From CAYTEH01 sp964436765 (GTDB taxonomy: Bacteria; Patescibacteriota; Gracilibacteria; Peribacterales; Peribacteraceae): 64,000 nt of DNA. A model generated the notes under the pieces. It made no database searches. It saw nothing but the letters and a program-made list of their open reading frames with translations, and was not told where the DNA came from. The stretch is taken from NCBI GenBank assembly GCA_964436765.1, contig CAYTEH010000002.1, positions 1-64,000 of the forward strand. The letters are read 5' to 3'. The translations under genes and the position numbers were made by a program. Below, piece by piece: positions 25,267-32,704 of the stretch; within the stretch, counting starts at the first letter, position 1, and every line of letters begins with the position of its first letter.

Positions 25267-27198
25267 ATGGAAACCTCTCAGATGCCCTCTCTGCCCTCCT
25301 GGAAGACCGTGTTGATCGTGATCGGGGCATTTTTTGCCGCCACGCTGCTCGTGTACGGCCATTCCATCAAGGGCGAATTTGTCCGCTGGGACGACGGCAT
25401 GCTCGTGTACGAGAACCCCGCAATCCGCGAGATCAGCCCCCGGACGCTCACGCACATCTTCACCACCTACGATCCGGAACTCTACATCCCGCTTACATTC
25501 CTCAGCTATCAGATCGATTACCAGATCGGCGGCATTGGCGCGACGCAATACCACCTGACGAACTTCCTGCTCCATACCTTCAATGCAATCCTCGTGGCCT
25601 GGCTCGTGTTTTTGCTCAGTCGCAAGGGCTTCGTCGGCATCGTCTGCGGGGCGCTCTTCGCGCTGCATCCGCTCCATACCGAAGCCATCCAGTGGGTGAG
25701 TGCGCGGAAAGACCTCCTCTCGACGTTTTTCTTCCTGCTCTCCATCATCGGGTATATCTATTGGAAGGACCGCGATGACCGTCGCATCTACATCTGGAGC
25801 CTCGTGGCCTTCACGCTCGGTCTCCTCTCCAAAGTGATGATCATCACGCTGCCGGTGATTTTGTTGCTGGTTGATTTTTTGGATGGACGATTCGTAGGGG
25901 CGATTCGCGAATCGCCCCTACGGAAGACATGGCCAATCCTGAAGGAAAAAATCCCGTATCTGATGCTCGCAGGAATATTCGGTATCATCGGCATTTTCGG
26001 CAAAACGGGCGTGATCCAGTCTTCCACGTTCAGTGGGAAAATCCTCATGGCGTGCAAGAGCGCGGTCTTTTACCTGCAACAGATCTTCTTTCCCGTACAT
26101 TTTTCGCTGCTGTACCCGTACGTGAAGCCCATCACGCTCGCCTCACCCGATTTTTACATTCCCGTTCTCACGCTCCTCATCCTCGCCGCCGCCGCGCTCT
26201 ACTCGCTCAAGTGGACGCGCGTCGTCGCCTTCGGTCTCCTCTTTTATATCGTCACCGTCGCGCCCACATTCCTCAACTTTGCGAAGGGCGGCGAGATGGA
26301 TGTGTATTTTGCATCGGATCGCTACGCGTACGTTCCCTCCATCGGTATTTTCTTCGCCGCCATATGGCTGCTCTATGAATTCGTCATCATGGGGCGCGCA
26401 AGCCAAAAGCAGACCAGGGAGATCATCGTCACGTGCATTGCCACGGTCATCCTCCTCGCATGTGCGGCGAAGGCGTACGCGCAGTCGATGGTGTGGAAGA
26501 ATACCCAGGCGCTCTTCGAGAACGTCATCCGCTATTACCCGGAGTCGTCGCACGTCGCGCACAATAACCTGGGCAACGTGTACCGCCTGCAGGGCGATCT
26601 GACGAAGGCCGAGAGCGAGTACAAGCAGGCGATCGCCATCAAGCCGCATGCGAAGACCATCAGCAACTTAGGAGTCGTCTATCGCAGGCAGGGGAATTTG
26701 GGCGTAGCGCTCTCCACGTACGACGAGGCGCTGAAGGCCGATCCGAACAGCAAAGAGGCGCATTTGGGCCTGGGTCTCGTGCATATGACGGAGAAGAAGT
26801 TCGCCGACGCGGCTGCAGAGTTCCAGAAGGCCGTCACGATCGATCCGCTCTATGAAGAAGGCTTCACGAACCTGGGAGCCGCGTACGTGTCACTTGGCCG
26901 TCTTCCAGAGGCTATCGAGCAGTACAGGAAGGCGCTTGCGATCAACGCCTTCTTCCCCGATGCGCACTACAACCTTGCTGTTGCGCTGGAGGAGACGGAC
27001 GACGTGAACGGAGCCATCAAAGAATATGAAGAGACGGTGCGGCTGGTACCAACCGTGATTCCGGCGCGCATCAACCTGGGCATCCTGTACCACGGGCAGG
27101 GGCGGGTGGAGGATGCGCGGAGGCAGTTTGAGGAGATCTTGAACATTGATCCTACGAATAAGGCGGCGAGGTCGGCGTTGAAGCAGATTGGAAAATAA
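25267..27198 (+). CDS. TMTC-like membrane protein with C-terminal TPRs
   Basis: 643 residues from the ATG at 25267 (a TAGAGT box ends 7 nt upstream). The N-terminal 400 residues have about ten membrane segments and resemble the GT-C-type TMTC/O-mannosyltransferase-like proteins: FVRWDDGMLVYENP near the start and the conserved ALHPLHTEAIQWVSARKDLLS loop. Residues about 425-643 hold five to six TPR units (AHNNLGNVYRLQGDLTKAES and similar). Residues 210-219 come from a 30-bp palindromic repeat inside the gene. Likely a membrane glycosyltransferase or its homolog; the substrate is unknown. Confidence 0.75.
   Translation: METSQMPSLPSWKTVLIVIGAFFAATLLVYGHSIKGEFVRWDDGMLVYENPAIREISPRTLTHIFTTYDPELYIPLTFLSYQIDYQIGGIGATQYHLTNFLLHTFNAILVAWLVFLLSRKGFVGIVCGALFALHPLHTEAIQWVSARKDLLSTFFFLLSIIGYIYWKDRDDRRIYIWSLVAFTLGLLSKVMIITLPVILLLVDFLDGRFVGAIRESPLRKTWPILKEKIPYLMLAGIFGIIGIFGKTGVIQSSTFSGKILMACKSAVFYLQQIFFPVHFSLLYPYVKPITLASPDFYIPVLTLLILAAAALYSLKWTRVVAFGLLFYIVTVAPTFLNFAKGGEMDVYFASDRYAYVPSIGIFFAAIWLLYEFVIMGRASQKQTREIIVTCIATVILLACAAKAYAQSMVWKNTQALFENVIRYYPESSHVAHNNLGNVYRLQGDLTKAESEYKQAIAIKPHAKTISNLGVVYRRQGNLGVALSTYDEALKADPNSKEAHLGLGLVHMTEKKFADAAAEFQKAVTIDPLYEEGFTNLGAAYVSLGRLPEAIEQYRKALAINAFFPDAHYNLAVALEETDDVNGAIKEYEETVRLVPTVIPARINLGILYHGQGRVEDARRQFEEILNIDPTNKAARSALKQIGK
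25893..25922. repeat. Perfect 30-bp palindrome inside a coding region
   Basis: CGTAGGGGCGATTCG followed by its exact reverse complement, read in frame as part of RFVGAIRESPLRK in the TMTC-like protein. It sits at the cytoplasmic or loop region after a hydrophobic segment. Confidence 0.9.
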
Positions 27199-27257
27199 AA
27201 ATGAAGATCGAAGGCTGAAGATCAAAGTTTTCGTTCTTTGATCTTTGATCTTGAAAT
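27199..27257. repeat. Purine-rich AAGATC repeats with hairpin
   Basis: AAGATCAAAG (27218-27227) and CTTTGATCTT (27236-27245) form a perfect 10-bp hairpin between the convergent TMTC-like gene and the 43-aa gene. Related AAGATC/GAAGATTGAAG strings lie at 33783-33845 and 36603-36632. Confidence 0.6.
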
Positions 27258-27389
27258 TTAGAACAAGATTGAGGCCGTGAGCTGGGGCATCGCCATGCCG
27301 GCGCTGAGGGCCGGGATGAGCAGGGCCATGAAGACGCCAAACAGGCTTTCTGCTGTCGTGAGCGTCCTCTGCAGGGAAACGGAGGCCAT
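27258..27389 (-). CDS. 43-residue membrane miniprotein (candidate)
   Basis: The ATG at 27389 opens a 43-residue frame with a long hydrophobic centre (SLFGVFMALLIPALSAGMAM), so a single-pass membrane peptide. A near-ideal promoter (27418-27446) lies just upstream, and the peptide fills the space between promoter and downstream hairpin. The frame is open further upstream through a dispersed repeat, which I exclude. No family is recognised; at this size, chance cannot be ruled out. Confidence 0.5.
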   Translation of the reverse strand: MASVSLQRTLTTAESLFGVFMALLIPALSAGMAMPQLTASILF

Positions 27390-27417
27390 AACGGAGGAGG
27401 AAATTGGTATTAATAGT

Positions 27418-27446
27418 ATTTTAACATATTTATGTAATATTTGCAA
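27418..27446 (-). promoter_or_regulatory. Promoter of the 43-aa gene
   Basis: Minus-strand TTGCAA, 17 nt, TAAAAT in an AT-rich island; the leader would be about 22 nt. Confidence 0.65.
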
Positions 27447-27574
27447 ATTACGATTCAGTCCGTACAGACGCTTTTTCCTGCTTCGATGATTTGAGCCCGG
27501 TGCAGCATCACCGCCACCCCTCGATACGCCCTTCGACGAGCTCAGGGCTACTCGGGATGGCTTATGCAAGCACT
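27447..27574. repeat. Short intergenic stretch with a dispersed repeat
   Basis: Contains CCCTTCGACGAGCTCAGGGCTACTCGGGA (in parts at 27527-27555), joining the CTTCGAC-CTCAGG family to the CTACTCGGGA end of another family. No gene. Confidence 0.5.
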
Positions 27575-28270
27575 TTATATAGATCCGCAGATATTTGCTC
27601 CTGCTTGTACTAATTGTGCTCTGTGAAGCATCACCGCCATTTCGCCGCGCGTGAGCCCGTCGTCGGGACGGATGCGCAGTGTTTCTTTATTGCCGTTCAG
27701 GATGCAGCGTTCTGCGGCGGCGTACACCACGTAGGCGAACCAGTCGGTGTCGCTGACGTCGATGTACGGGCGTTCCAGGGTTTTGCGCTCCCAGCCGAAG
27801 ATGCGCGCGAGGAGCGCGGCAGCCTGCGCGCGCGTGATGGGTGATTCGGGATGGACGCGGCACGGACGGGAGCCTCCTGCGGCGAGCGGAGTTGAACCGT
27901 AGCACTCGCGATCGCCGCGGACCCAGCCTTCTTTTGCCGACTCCTCGATGATCCCGTAGTACCATGCATCTTTTTTCACGTCATCGAAGCTGGGGAGCAT
28001 CGGCGGCGTGCCTGGTTTGATGCCTGCAATCAACATCACAAGCTTGAGGAACTCGGCACGCTGTGCGGGTGCCGCCGGGAAATATTTCTGTTTGGACGCA
28101 TCCAGAAAGCCATCGTGCCGAAGTGCGAGGACGCTTTCTTCGAACCAGGAGCCGGCGGGCACATCCTGATAGGTTGCCGGTTTCACCGATGCGCTGGATG
28201 AGGCTGACGCGGCCAGTACGGGCGTCGAGGTCAAAAAGAGTGAAAAGGCGAGGATCAGGGGGCGTTTCAT
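27575..28270 (-). CDS. Secreted protein with three SLH modules
   Basis: 231 residues. Signal peptide (LILAFSLFLTSTPVLAAS). Three SLH-type repeats cover almost the whole mature protein: YQDVPAGSWFEESVLALRHDGFL, FDDVKKDAWYYGIIEESAKEGWV and YIDVSDTDWFAYVVYAAAERCIL (each split here below the length limit), each followed by a TRAQAAALLARIF-like helix. It likely binds cell-wall polymers at the surface. It shares its module type with the SLH-CAP protein at 13045-14178. Divergent from the aminotransferase gene. Confidence 0.82.
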   Translation of the reverse strand: MKRPLILAFSLFLTSTPVLAASASSSASVKPATYQDVPAGSWFEESVLALRHDGFLDASKQKYFPAAPAQRAEFLKLVMLIAGIKPGTPPMLPSFDDVKKDAWYYGIIEESAKEGWVRGDRECYGSTPLAAGGSRPCRVHPESPITRAQAAALLARIFGWERKTLERPYIDVSDTDWFAYVVYAAAERCILNGNKETLRIRPDDGLTRGEMAVMLHRAQLVQAGANICGSI

Positions 28271-28296
28271 GGCGGCGACTAGCGTATCATAGGGCC

Positions 28297-29103
28297 GTGC
28301 AATTCCCGTCCTTCTCCAAAAACGGTCAGGTGCTGCCGTTTGACCAGGCTGTGATTCCCTTCACGAACGTGGAGTATGCGTACGGGTTCGGTGCGTACGA
28401 GAACATCCGCGTGGCGCACGGAACATGTTTGTTTCTGGACGATCACGTGGAGAGATTGCTCAACTCGGCAACTATTATCAGTCTCGGCCATCCGTTCGAC
28501 GCGACCTTGATCGCCCGGTGGACGCAGGAACTCGTCAGAGAACTCCCCGACGGCGTCTTCAATCTCAAGGTACTGCTGATCGGGGCGCGTGAGCCCGAAC
28601 AGTGCCAGCTGATCATCCTGCCGCTCTCACCGTTGTTCCCCGAAAAGCGCGTCTACACCCAGGGCGCCGTCACCATCACGTTCGCGTATGAACGCCTCTT
28701 CCCGCAGGCCAAAATCCTCAACATGTTCCCCAGCTACTACGCGTTCAAGAAAGCGAAAGAGGCAGGCGCGTACGATGCGCTTTTGATCAACCGTCGCGGA
28801 TGCATTACTGAGGGGACGCGCACGAACTTCTTCGCCATCAAGGGAAAAACCATCCACTCGCCGCCGGCCGAAGAAGTACTGGAAGGCGTGACGCGGAAGC
28901 ACGTCCTCGAGGTCGCGGCGAAGCACGGGTATCCGATCGAGCATCATGATCTGCCGCTCGCGTCGATCGGGGACTATGACGGCGCCTTCCTCACGAGTAC
29001 GGGAGTGAAGATCGTGCCCATCAAGAATATCGATGGGATGGAGTTTGGGATCCCGGAAGAGTTGAGGGGGTTGATGAGGCAGTTTGATGAGTTTGTGAAA
29101 TAG
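28297..29103 (+). CDS. Class IV (branched-chain type) aminotransferase
   Basis: 268 residues with a GTG start; a TATCAT box ends 6 nt before it. The long frame upstream overlaps the divergent SLH gene and is excluded. PLP-dependent fold-type IV features: FTNVEYAYGFGAYENIRV at the N-terminus, candidate PLP lysine in SYYAFKKAKEAGAYDALL, and EGTRTNFFAIKG. Could be a branched-chain amino acid aminotransferase, D-amino acid aminotransferase or aminodeoxychorismate lyase; the sequence alone does not decide. Confidence 0.8.
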   Translation: MQFPSFSKNGQVLPFDQAVIPFTNVEYAYGFGAYENIRVAHGTCLFLDDHVERLLNSATIISLGHPFDATLIARWTQELVRELPDGVFNLKVLLIGAREPEQCQLIILPLSPLFPEKRVYTQGAVTITFAYERLFPQAKILNMFPSYYAFKKAKEAGAYDALLINRRGCITEGTRTNFFAIKGKTIHSPPAEEVLEGVTRKHVLEVAAKHGYPIEHHDLPLASIGDYDGAFLTSTGVKIVPIKNIDGMEFGIPEELRGLMRQFDEFVK

Positions 29104-29310
29104 TCCCTCGTACGAAAATGGCTCCGCCATTTTCTACTCGGGATGACAGGGATTTTTTATCAGCAAGCCTCGATACGCTCGTGCTTCGCACGACCTACTC
29201 GGCTGCGCCGAGTGGAACCCTGCGGAGCGGGGTTCGTATCGAGGCGCTCTTTCACGTAAACGCTTTGTCATCCCGAGTAGCTCGTTGCGGAGTAACGAGC
29301 GTACGAGGGA
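29103..29310. repeat. Cluster of TCCCTCGTACG / CTACTCGGGATGACA repeats
   Basis: Three members lie side by side: 29103-29151 (arms GAAAATGG/CCATTTTC), a composite at 29168-29244 flanked by CCTCGATACG and its complement CGTATCGAGG, and a reverse-orientation copy at 29267-29310 (arms GCTCGTT/AACGAGC). The outer motifs are constant; the central arms differ but always pair. Confidence 0.8.
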
Positions 29311-29314
29311 TGTA

Positions 29315-29344
29315 CAAAAAACGGGGACCATTCGGCCCCCGTTT
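29315..29344 (-). terminator. Terminator of the DsbA-like gene
   Basis: Read on the minus strand: AACGGGG, loop, CCCCGTT, then a run of T. It is downstream of the minus-strand copper/thiol operon, with a CTCTCCCCC/GGGGGAGAG repeat (29371-29397) between it and the stop codon. Confidence 0.75.
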
Positions 29345-29411
29345 CCATTCTTTCATGTGAGAGATTCCTCGCTCGGTCTCTCCCCCGAAGGGGGAGAGAA
29401 GTAGAGGCAAT

Positions 29412-30179
29412 CTATTTCTTCAGAATCGCGTCGATCGCGCTGTCGAAGCTGGCCTGGGGCACTGCGCCCGAGATCATCTGCGAGGTCTTCGTGTCGTTAT
29501 TGATGATGAAGCTGCCCGGGGTGCCGTTGACGCCCGCGGCGGAGCCCGCGTTCATCTGGTCCTGGACTTTCTTGGCGTGCTTGCCGCTGCTGACGCAAGC
29601 GGTGAACTTGGCTTCATCCACGCCTGCAGCCTTGGCGAGAGGAGCGAGGTTGGCAAGGTCAGCTGCCTCGTAAACGGCATCGGTGAACTTCCAGAAAGCG
29701 TCGTTGCCACCCAGCTCAGCCACGCACTCGGACGATTCGGCCGCTTTCTGCGCGTTCGGGTGGAAACTCAGTGGGAAGTGGCGGTACACCCAGTTTACGT
29801 CATTGCCGTACTTGGCCATCACCGCTTTCATCGTCGGGTGGTGACGCTTGCAGAACGGACACTCGAAATCGGAGTACTCGACGATGGTCACTTTTGCGTT
29901 GGCGTTGCCGCGTACGTGGTCATCCTTGCTTACCGGCGGGACGGGACCGGACGGGGCTTCGGGGGTGGGAGCCGATGGCGTGGGCGTGGGAGCCTGCACG
30001 ATCTGGGTACCGCCGCCACCGCCGGGGCTCATGCGGCCCAGGCTGTAGCCCGCGGCCATGCCTACGACGCCCAACGAGAGTGCGAGGCCGCCGACGAGGC
30101 CCCAGAGGAATCCCGTCGTGACGGGGGAGGAAGAGGAGGGGTGGGAGGAGGCGTGCTCTTCCCAGCGCATTGCTGACAT
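29412..30179 (-). CDS. Membrane-anchored DsbA-like thiol oxidoreductase
   Basis: 255 residues. One membrane segment (residues about 21-48), a Gly/Pro/Thr linker, then a DsbA/BdbD-type thioredoxin fold with CPFC at residues 107-110 (VEYSDFECPFCKRHH) and the cis-Pro loop NGTPGSFIINN near 218. It likely forms or shuffles disulfides outside the membrane. It is the last gene of a three-gene minus-strand operon with the HMA fusion and a secreted Cys protein. Confidence 0.88.
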   Translation of the reverse strand: MSAMRWEEHASSHPSSSSPVTTGFLWGLVGGLALSLGVVGMAAGYSLGRMSPGGGGGTQIVQAPTPTPSAPTPEAPSGPVPPVSKDDHVRGNANAKVTIVEYSDFECPFCKRHHPTMKAVMAKYGNDVNWVYRHFPLSFHPNAQKAAESSECVAELGGNDAFWKFTDAVYEAADLANLAPLAKAAGVDEAKFTACVSSGKHAKKVQDQMNAGSAAGVNGTPGSFIINNDTKTSQMISGAVPQASFDSAIDAILKK

Positions 30180-30224
30180 AACGGGAGAAAGAAAGAAGAT
30201 AAAAAGATTGGAGATTCAAACAGG

Positions 30225-31583
30225 TCAGATGACGGTGAAGGATCCGCGCACCATGCCCATGGAACAACTGAAACCGAGCTGTCCCGGGCGGGGCGGGGTG
30301 AATTGTACCACGTTCATACCCCTGTGCATGGGCTGTGAAATATTCAGGCTGGGAATCACAAGAACGCTCGTGCAGCCCTCGGCCGCGTCGCCGTTGACGA
30401 GCCAGCGGACGGGAATTCCCGCGCGTACCGTGAGACGGCTGGGCTCATAGTAGCCGGGGCCGATGGTCATATTCACTTCCTGCACGCCGTTATGCACCGG
30501 GGGCGCACCGGCCAAGACGGAGTTGTCGAAGACGGTCAAATCCACTCCCGAGAGGGTGAGGCCGCTCTGGATATTCCACAGGGCCAGCAGGAAGACGAGG
30601 GTTCCCGAAAAGCGGAGAAAGAGCCGTGACCACGAGCCGCGGGCCGTGGAAGAAATGGCGCTGAGGCCGATGAGGGACGGCAGTGTGCCGAGCGCGAAGA
30701 ACGTCATGATGAGCGCGCCGTTGAGAAAGCTGTGCGACGCGAGCGCGGCGAACTGGAGGGTCTGCGTGAATCCGCAGGGCAGGAAGAACGTCAGGGCGCC
30801 GAGCGCCATGGGCGCGAGGGGATGGCGGCTGCGCGTGAGCCGGGCGATGGATTTTTGCAGGCGTTTCGGCGGCCGTATGGGGCAGCTTCCTTTGGGAATG
30901 ATCTCGAGGATGACGAGGGCCATGTAGAGCATGACGATCGCGATGGCGATGCTCATATAGCCTGCCATGCGGGGTGTGAGCGTAATCGCCTGCCCCAGCA
31001 GTCCCGTGAGTCCTCCGAAGACGAAGTAACCCGCGATGCGGCCGGTGTTGAAGTGCAGGAGCGGCTTGGCCCGTTCCCAGGCTGTTTCCGATCCGTGCGT
31101 CTCGTTGTATGTGGCGGCCATTGCGAGGAGCAGCCCCCCGGTGACGGCAAGACAGCTGCTCGTGCCGGCGACAAGTCCGATGAGGAAGACTCCCCCAAGA
31201 GACGCCGCTTCCGTTGTGGACGTGGCGAAAGACACAAGGTTGAGCGTCGAGAGCACAGTGTATCCCGCGAAAATGAGCACGAGCATGGCGCCGATCTCCA
31301 GCCATTTGCGGCCGCGCGCTCCGATGGTGGATATCGTCGGGATGGAGCCATCCATGATGGAATAGCCCGCTTCGGTAACCGTAGCGGTAATGAGCGCCTC
31401 GTCCGGGATCTTCCTGGCATCGGCCGTGAGCTTCGCTTCGCCCGTGCGCCAGTTGATGGTGGCGTCCAGTACGCCCGGCACTTCCATCAGCCGCTCTTCC
31501 AGGAGGAGCTCGCACGACCGGCAGGTCATGCCGCCGATGCGGATGTGCAGATAGCGTTTGCCGGTGGAATGGGAAGTCGACAT
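30225..31583 (-). CDS. HMA - transmembrane (DsbD/UreH-like) - cupredoxin fusion
   Basis: 452 residues in three parts. Residues 10-78: heavy-metal-associated domain with MTCRSC (C21, C24). Residues about 95-345: six or more membrane segments of the CcdA/DsbD_2 (sulfite-exporter/UreH-like) type, with Cys in the helices (LVAGTSSCLAVTGGLLLAM; FFLPCGFTQTLQFAAL). Residues about 370-452: a cupredoxin-like beta domain ending in LGFSCSMGMVRGSF, with Cys/Met ligand spacing typical of copper sites. Likely carries copper or electrons across the membrane to the DsbA-like partner or to copper sites; inference from domains and operon. Confidence 0.82.
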   Translation of the reverse strand: MSTSHSTGKRYLHIRIGGMTCRSCELLLEERLMEVPGVLDATINWRTGEAKLTADARKIPDEALITATVTEAGYSIMDGSIPTISTIGARGRKWLEIGAMLVLIFAGYTVLSTLNLVSFATSTTEAASLGGVFLIGLVAGTSSCLAVTGGLLLAMAATYNETHGSETAWERAKPLLHFNTGRIAGYFVFGGLTGLLGQAITLTPRMAGYMSIAIAIVMLYMALVILEIIPKGSCPIRPPKRLQKSIARLTRSRHPLAPMALGALTFFLPCGFTQTLQFAALASHSFLNGALIMTFFALGTLPSLIGLSAISSTARGSWSRLFLRFSGTLVFLLALWNIQSGLTLSGVDLTVFDNSVLAGAPPVHNGVQEVNMTIGPGYYEPSRLTVRAGIPVRWLVNGDAAEGCTSVLVIPSLNISQPMHRGMNVVQFTPPRPGQLGFSCSMGMVRGSFTVI

Positions 31584-31664
31584 ATGGGTAAGTGAAAAGT
31601 GGAAAGTGAAAAGAGAAAAGTTTCCTGCAAAAAACAGGACGACTTCATCTCTCGCGATCCATAT

Positions 31665-32072
31665 TCATTCCCGGATGACGACAGCATCGATGCCCTGCGG
31701 TCTGGGCGGGGATTCGTTGGCGACGATGTCCGTATTGCAATCGGCGGGGATCCGGGAGATCTCGACGATGGGTGAGGGCAGGGTCGCAGGCTCCGTCGCC
31801 GTGGGCGCGTGCGATGCCGTCACAAGCGGCTCCGGCGTGCGCATCTTCAGGCAATGCCCGTCGGCGCAGCCGCCCTGCATGGATTCCTGCTGCCCGCTCG
31901 CGAAGCTCATCAGCTGCACCGAGACGCACACGACTCCTTCCTTGGGCGTCATCGCGACGATGTCCACGTTGGTACCCGCCGTTTCCTGCGCCATGGCGGC
32001 CACGGGGGCGAAGCACAGCCCGCCGACGCTCACGTGCAGGGAAAATGCGGCGAGGAGCAGGAAGCGCTTCAT
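31665..32072 (-). CDS. Secreted Cys-containing protein of the copper/thiol operon
   Basis: 135 residues with a signal peptide (LLLAAFSLHVSVGGLCFAPVAAMA). The mature part has Cys residues in GVVCVSVQLM, GGCADGHCLKM and PADCNTD and a low-complexity middle. No family recognised. A perfect TATAAT ends 8 nt before the ATG, so it starts the operon with the HMA fusion and the DsbA-like gene and may be a substrate or metal carrier for them. Confidence 0.6.
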   Translation of the reverse strand: MKRFLLLAAFSLHVSVGGLCFAPVAAMAQETAGTNVDIVAMTPKEGVVCVSVQLMSFASGQQESMQGGCADGHCLKMRTPEPLVTASHAPTATEPATLPSPIVEISRIPADCNTDIVANESPPRPQGIDAVVIRE

Positions 32073-32180
32073 CTGGATGTATTATAGGTTTTTGGCAGCT
32101 GGAAGTCCACGGCGATACGCGTGGCGCAGCCCTTGCCAAAGTGATCTTTTCGAATCACAATAGGGCGCTTTCAGTTATAA
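32073..32180. other. Upstream region of the copper/thiol operon
   Basis: Minus-strand promoter element TATAAT at 32081-32086, with TGGACT 17 nt before it. Nothing else is evident. Confidence 0.5.
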
Positions 32181-32240
32181 GCCGCTGTAGCTCAGTGCCC
32201 AGCCCCGCGGAGCGGGGCGTGGTAGAAAAGCTACAGCTCG
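32181..32240 (+). repeat. Partial tRNA-Thr copy split by a palindrome
   Basis: 32181-32197 repeats the first 17 nt of the tRNA gene at 32275. A palindromic insert (CCCCGC gga GCGGGG) follows, then GTGGTAGA, which continues the tRNA D-arm. GCTGTAGCT (32183-32191) also pairs perfectly with AGCTACAGC downstream, so the whole stretch can fold as nested hairpins. Not a functional tRNA. Confidence 0.7.
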
Positions 32241-32274
32241 ATCCATTTATAACTCTGTACGACAAGTCATTCGG

Positions 32275-32349
32275 GCCGCTGTAGCTCAGTGGTAGAGCAA
32301 CGGTATCGTAAACCGTGGGTCACCAGTTCAATCCTGGTCAGCGGCTCCA
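32275..32349 (+). tRNA. tRNA-Thr (anticodon CGT)
   Basis: Full cloverleaf: acceptor GCCGCTG/CAGCGGC, D-arm GCTC...GAGC, anticodon stem ACGGT/ACCGT with loop ATCGTAA (anticodon CGT, decoding ACG), T-arm ACCAG/CTGGT with TTCAATC, discriminator T and an encoded CCA at 32347-32349. Confidence 0.93.
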
Positions 32350-32355
32350 CTCCCT

Positions 32356-32580
32356 ATGAGATCGACCTTACTTACACGTATTGAAGACGGGGCAACTACC
32401 GAACTGGATAGGCGTTTTATGGAGGAGAAACAGCACCTTCGAGATACAGTAGGTATCGTTTCCGTTATTGATGAAGCACTCAAAAATGTGCGTGACCCGT
32501 CTCCGGAACTCGTTGATGCATTACGGACTTTGAATCGTGGAATAGCAGAGGTACGTGAACGACTGGAGATTCTTTCCTAA
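32356..32580 (+). CDS. Small hypothetical protein behind tRNA-Thr
   Basis: 74 residues, helical and charged (DGATTELDRRFMEEKQHLRD; REL-type coiled-coil end). No family recognised. The ATG is 6 nt after the tRNA CCA end, with no space for a separate promoter, so it is probably co-transcribed and would gain a near-leaderless 5' end by tRNA 3' processing. Lower GC than dprA downstream. Confidence 0.5.
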   Translation: MRSTLLTRIEDGATTELDRRFMEEKQHLRDTVGIVSVIDEALKNVRDPSPELVDALRTLNRGIAEVRERLEILS

Positions 32581-32704
32581 GTCATCTGTTCTATCGGCAG
32601 TCAGAACGTCCGAGAGCGCAGAAAGAAGCCACAAAGTCGCATATCGAGTTTTTTTCACAACCGGGCATCATCGACACGTTTTTTTGGCTGGATAGTATGG
32701 CAGT
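32581..32704 (+). promoter_or_regulatory. dprA promoter region
   Basis: TCGACA (32671-32676), 16 nt, TAGTAT (32693-32698), then 6 nt to the dprA ATG. Predicted transcript without leader. Confidence 0.6.
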
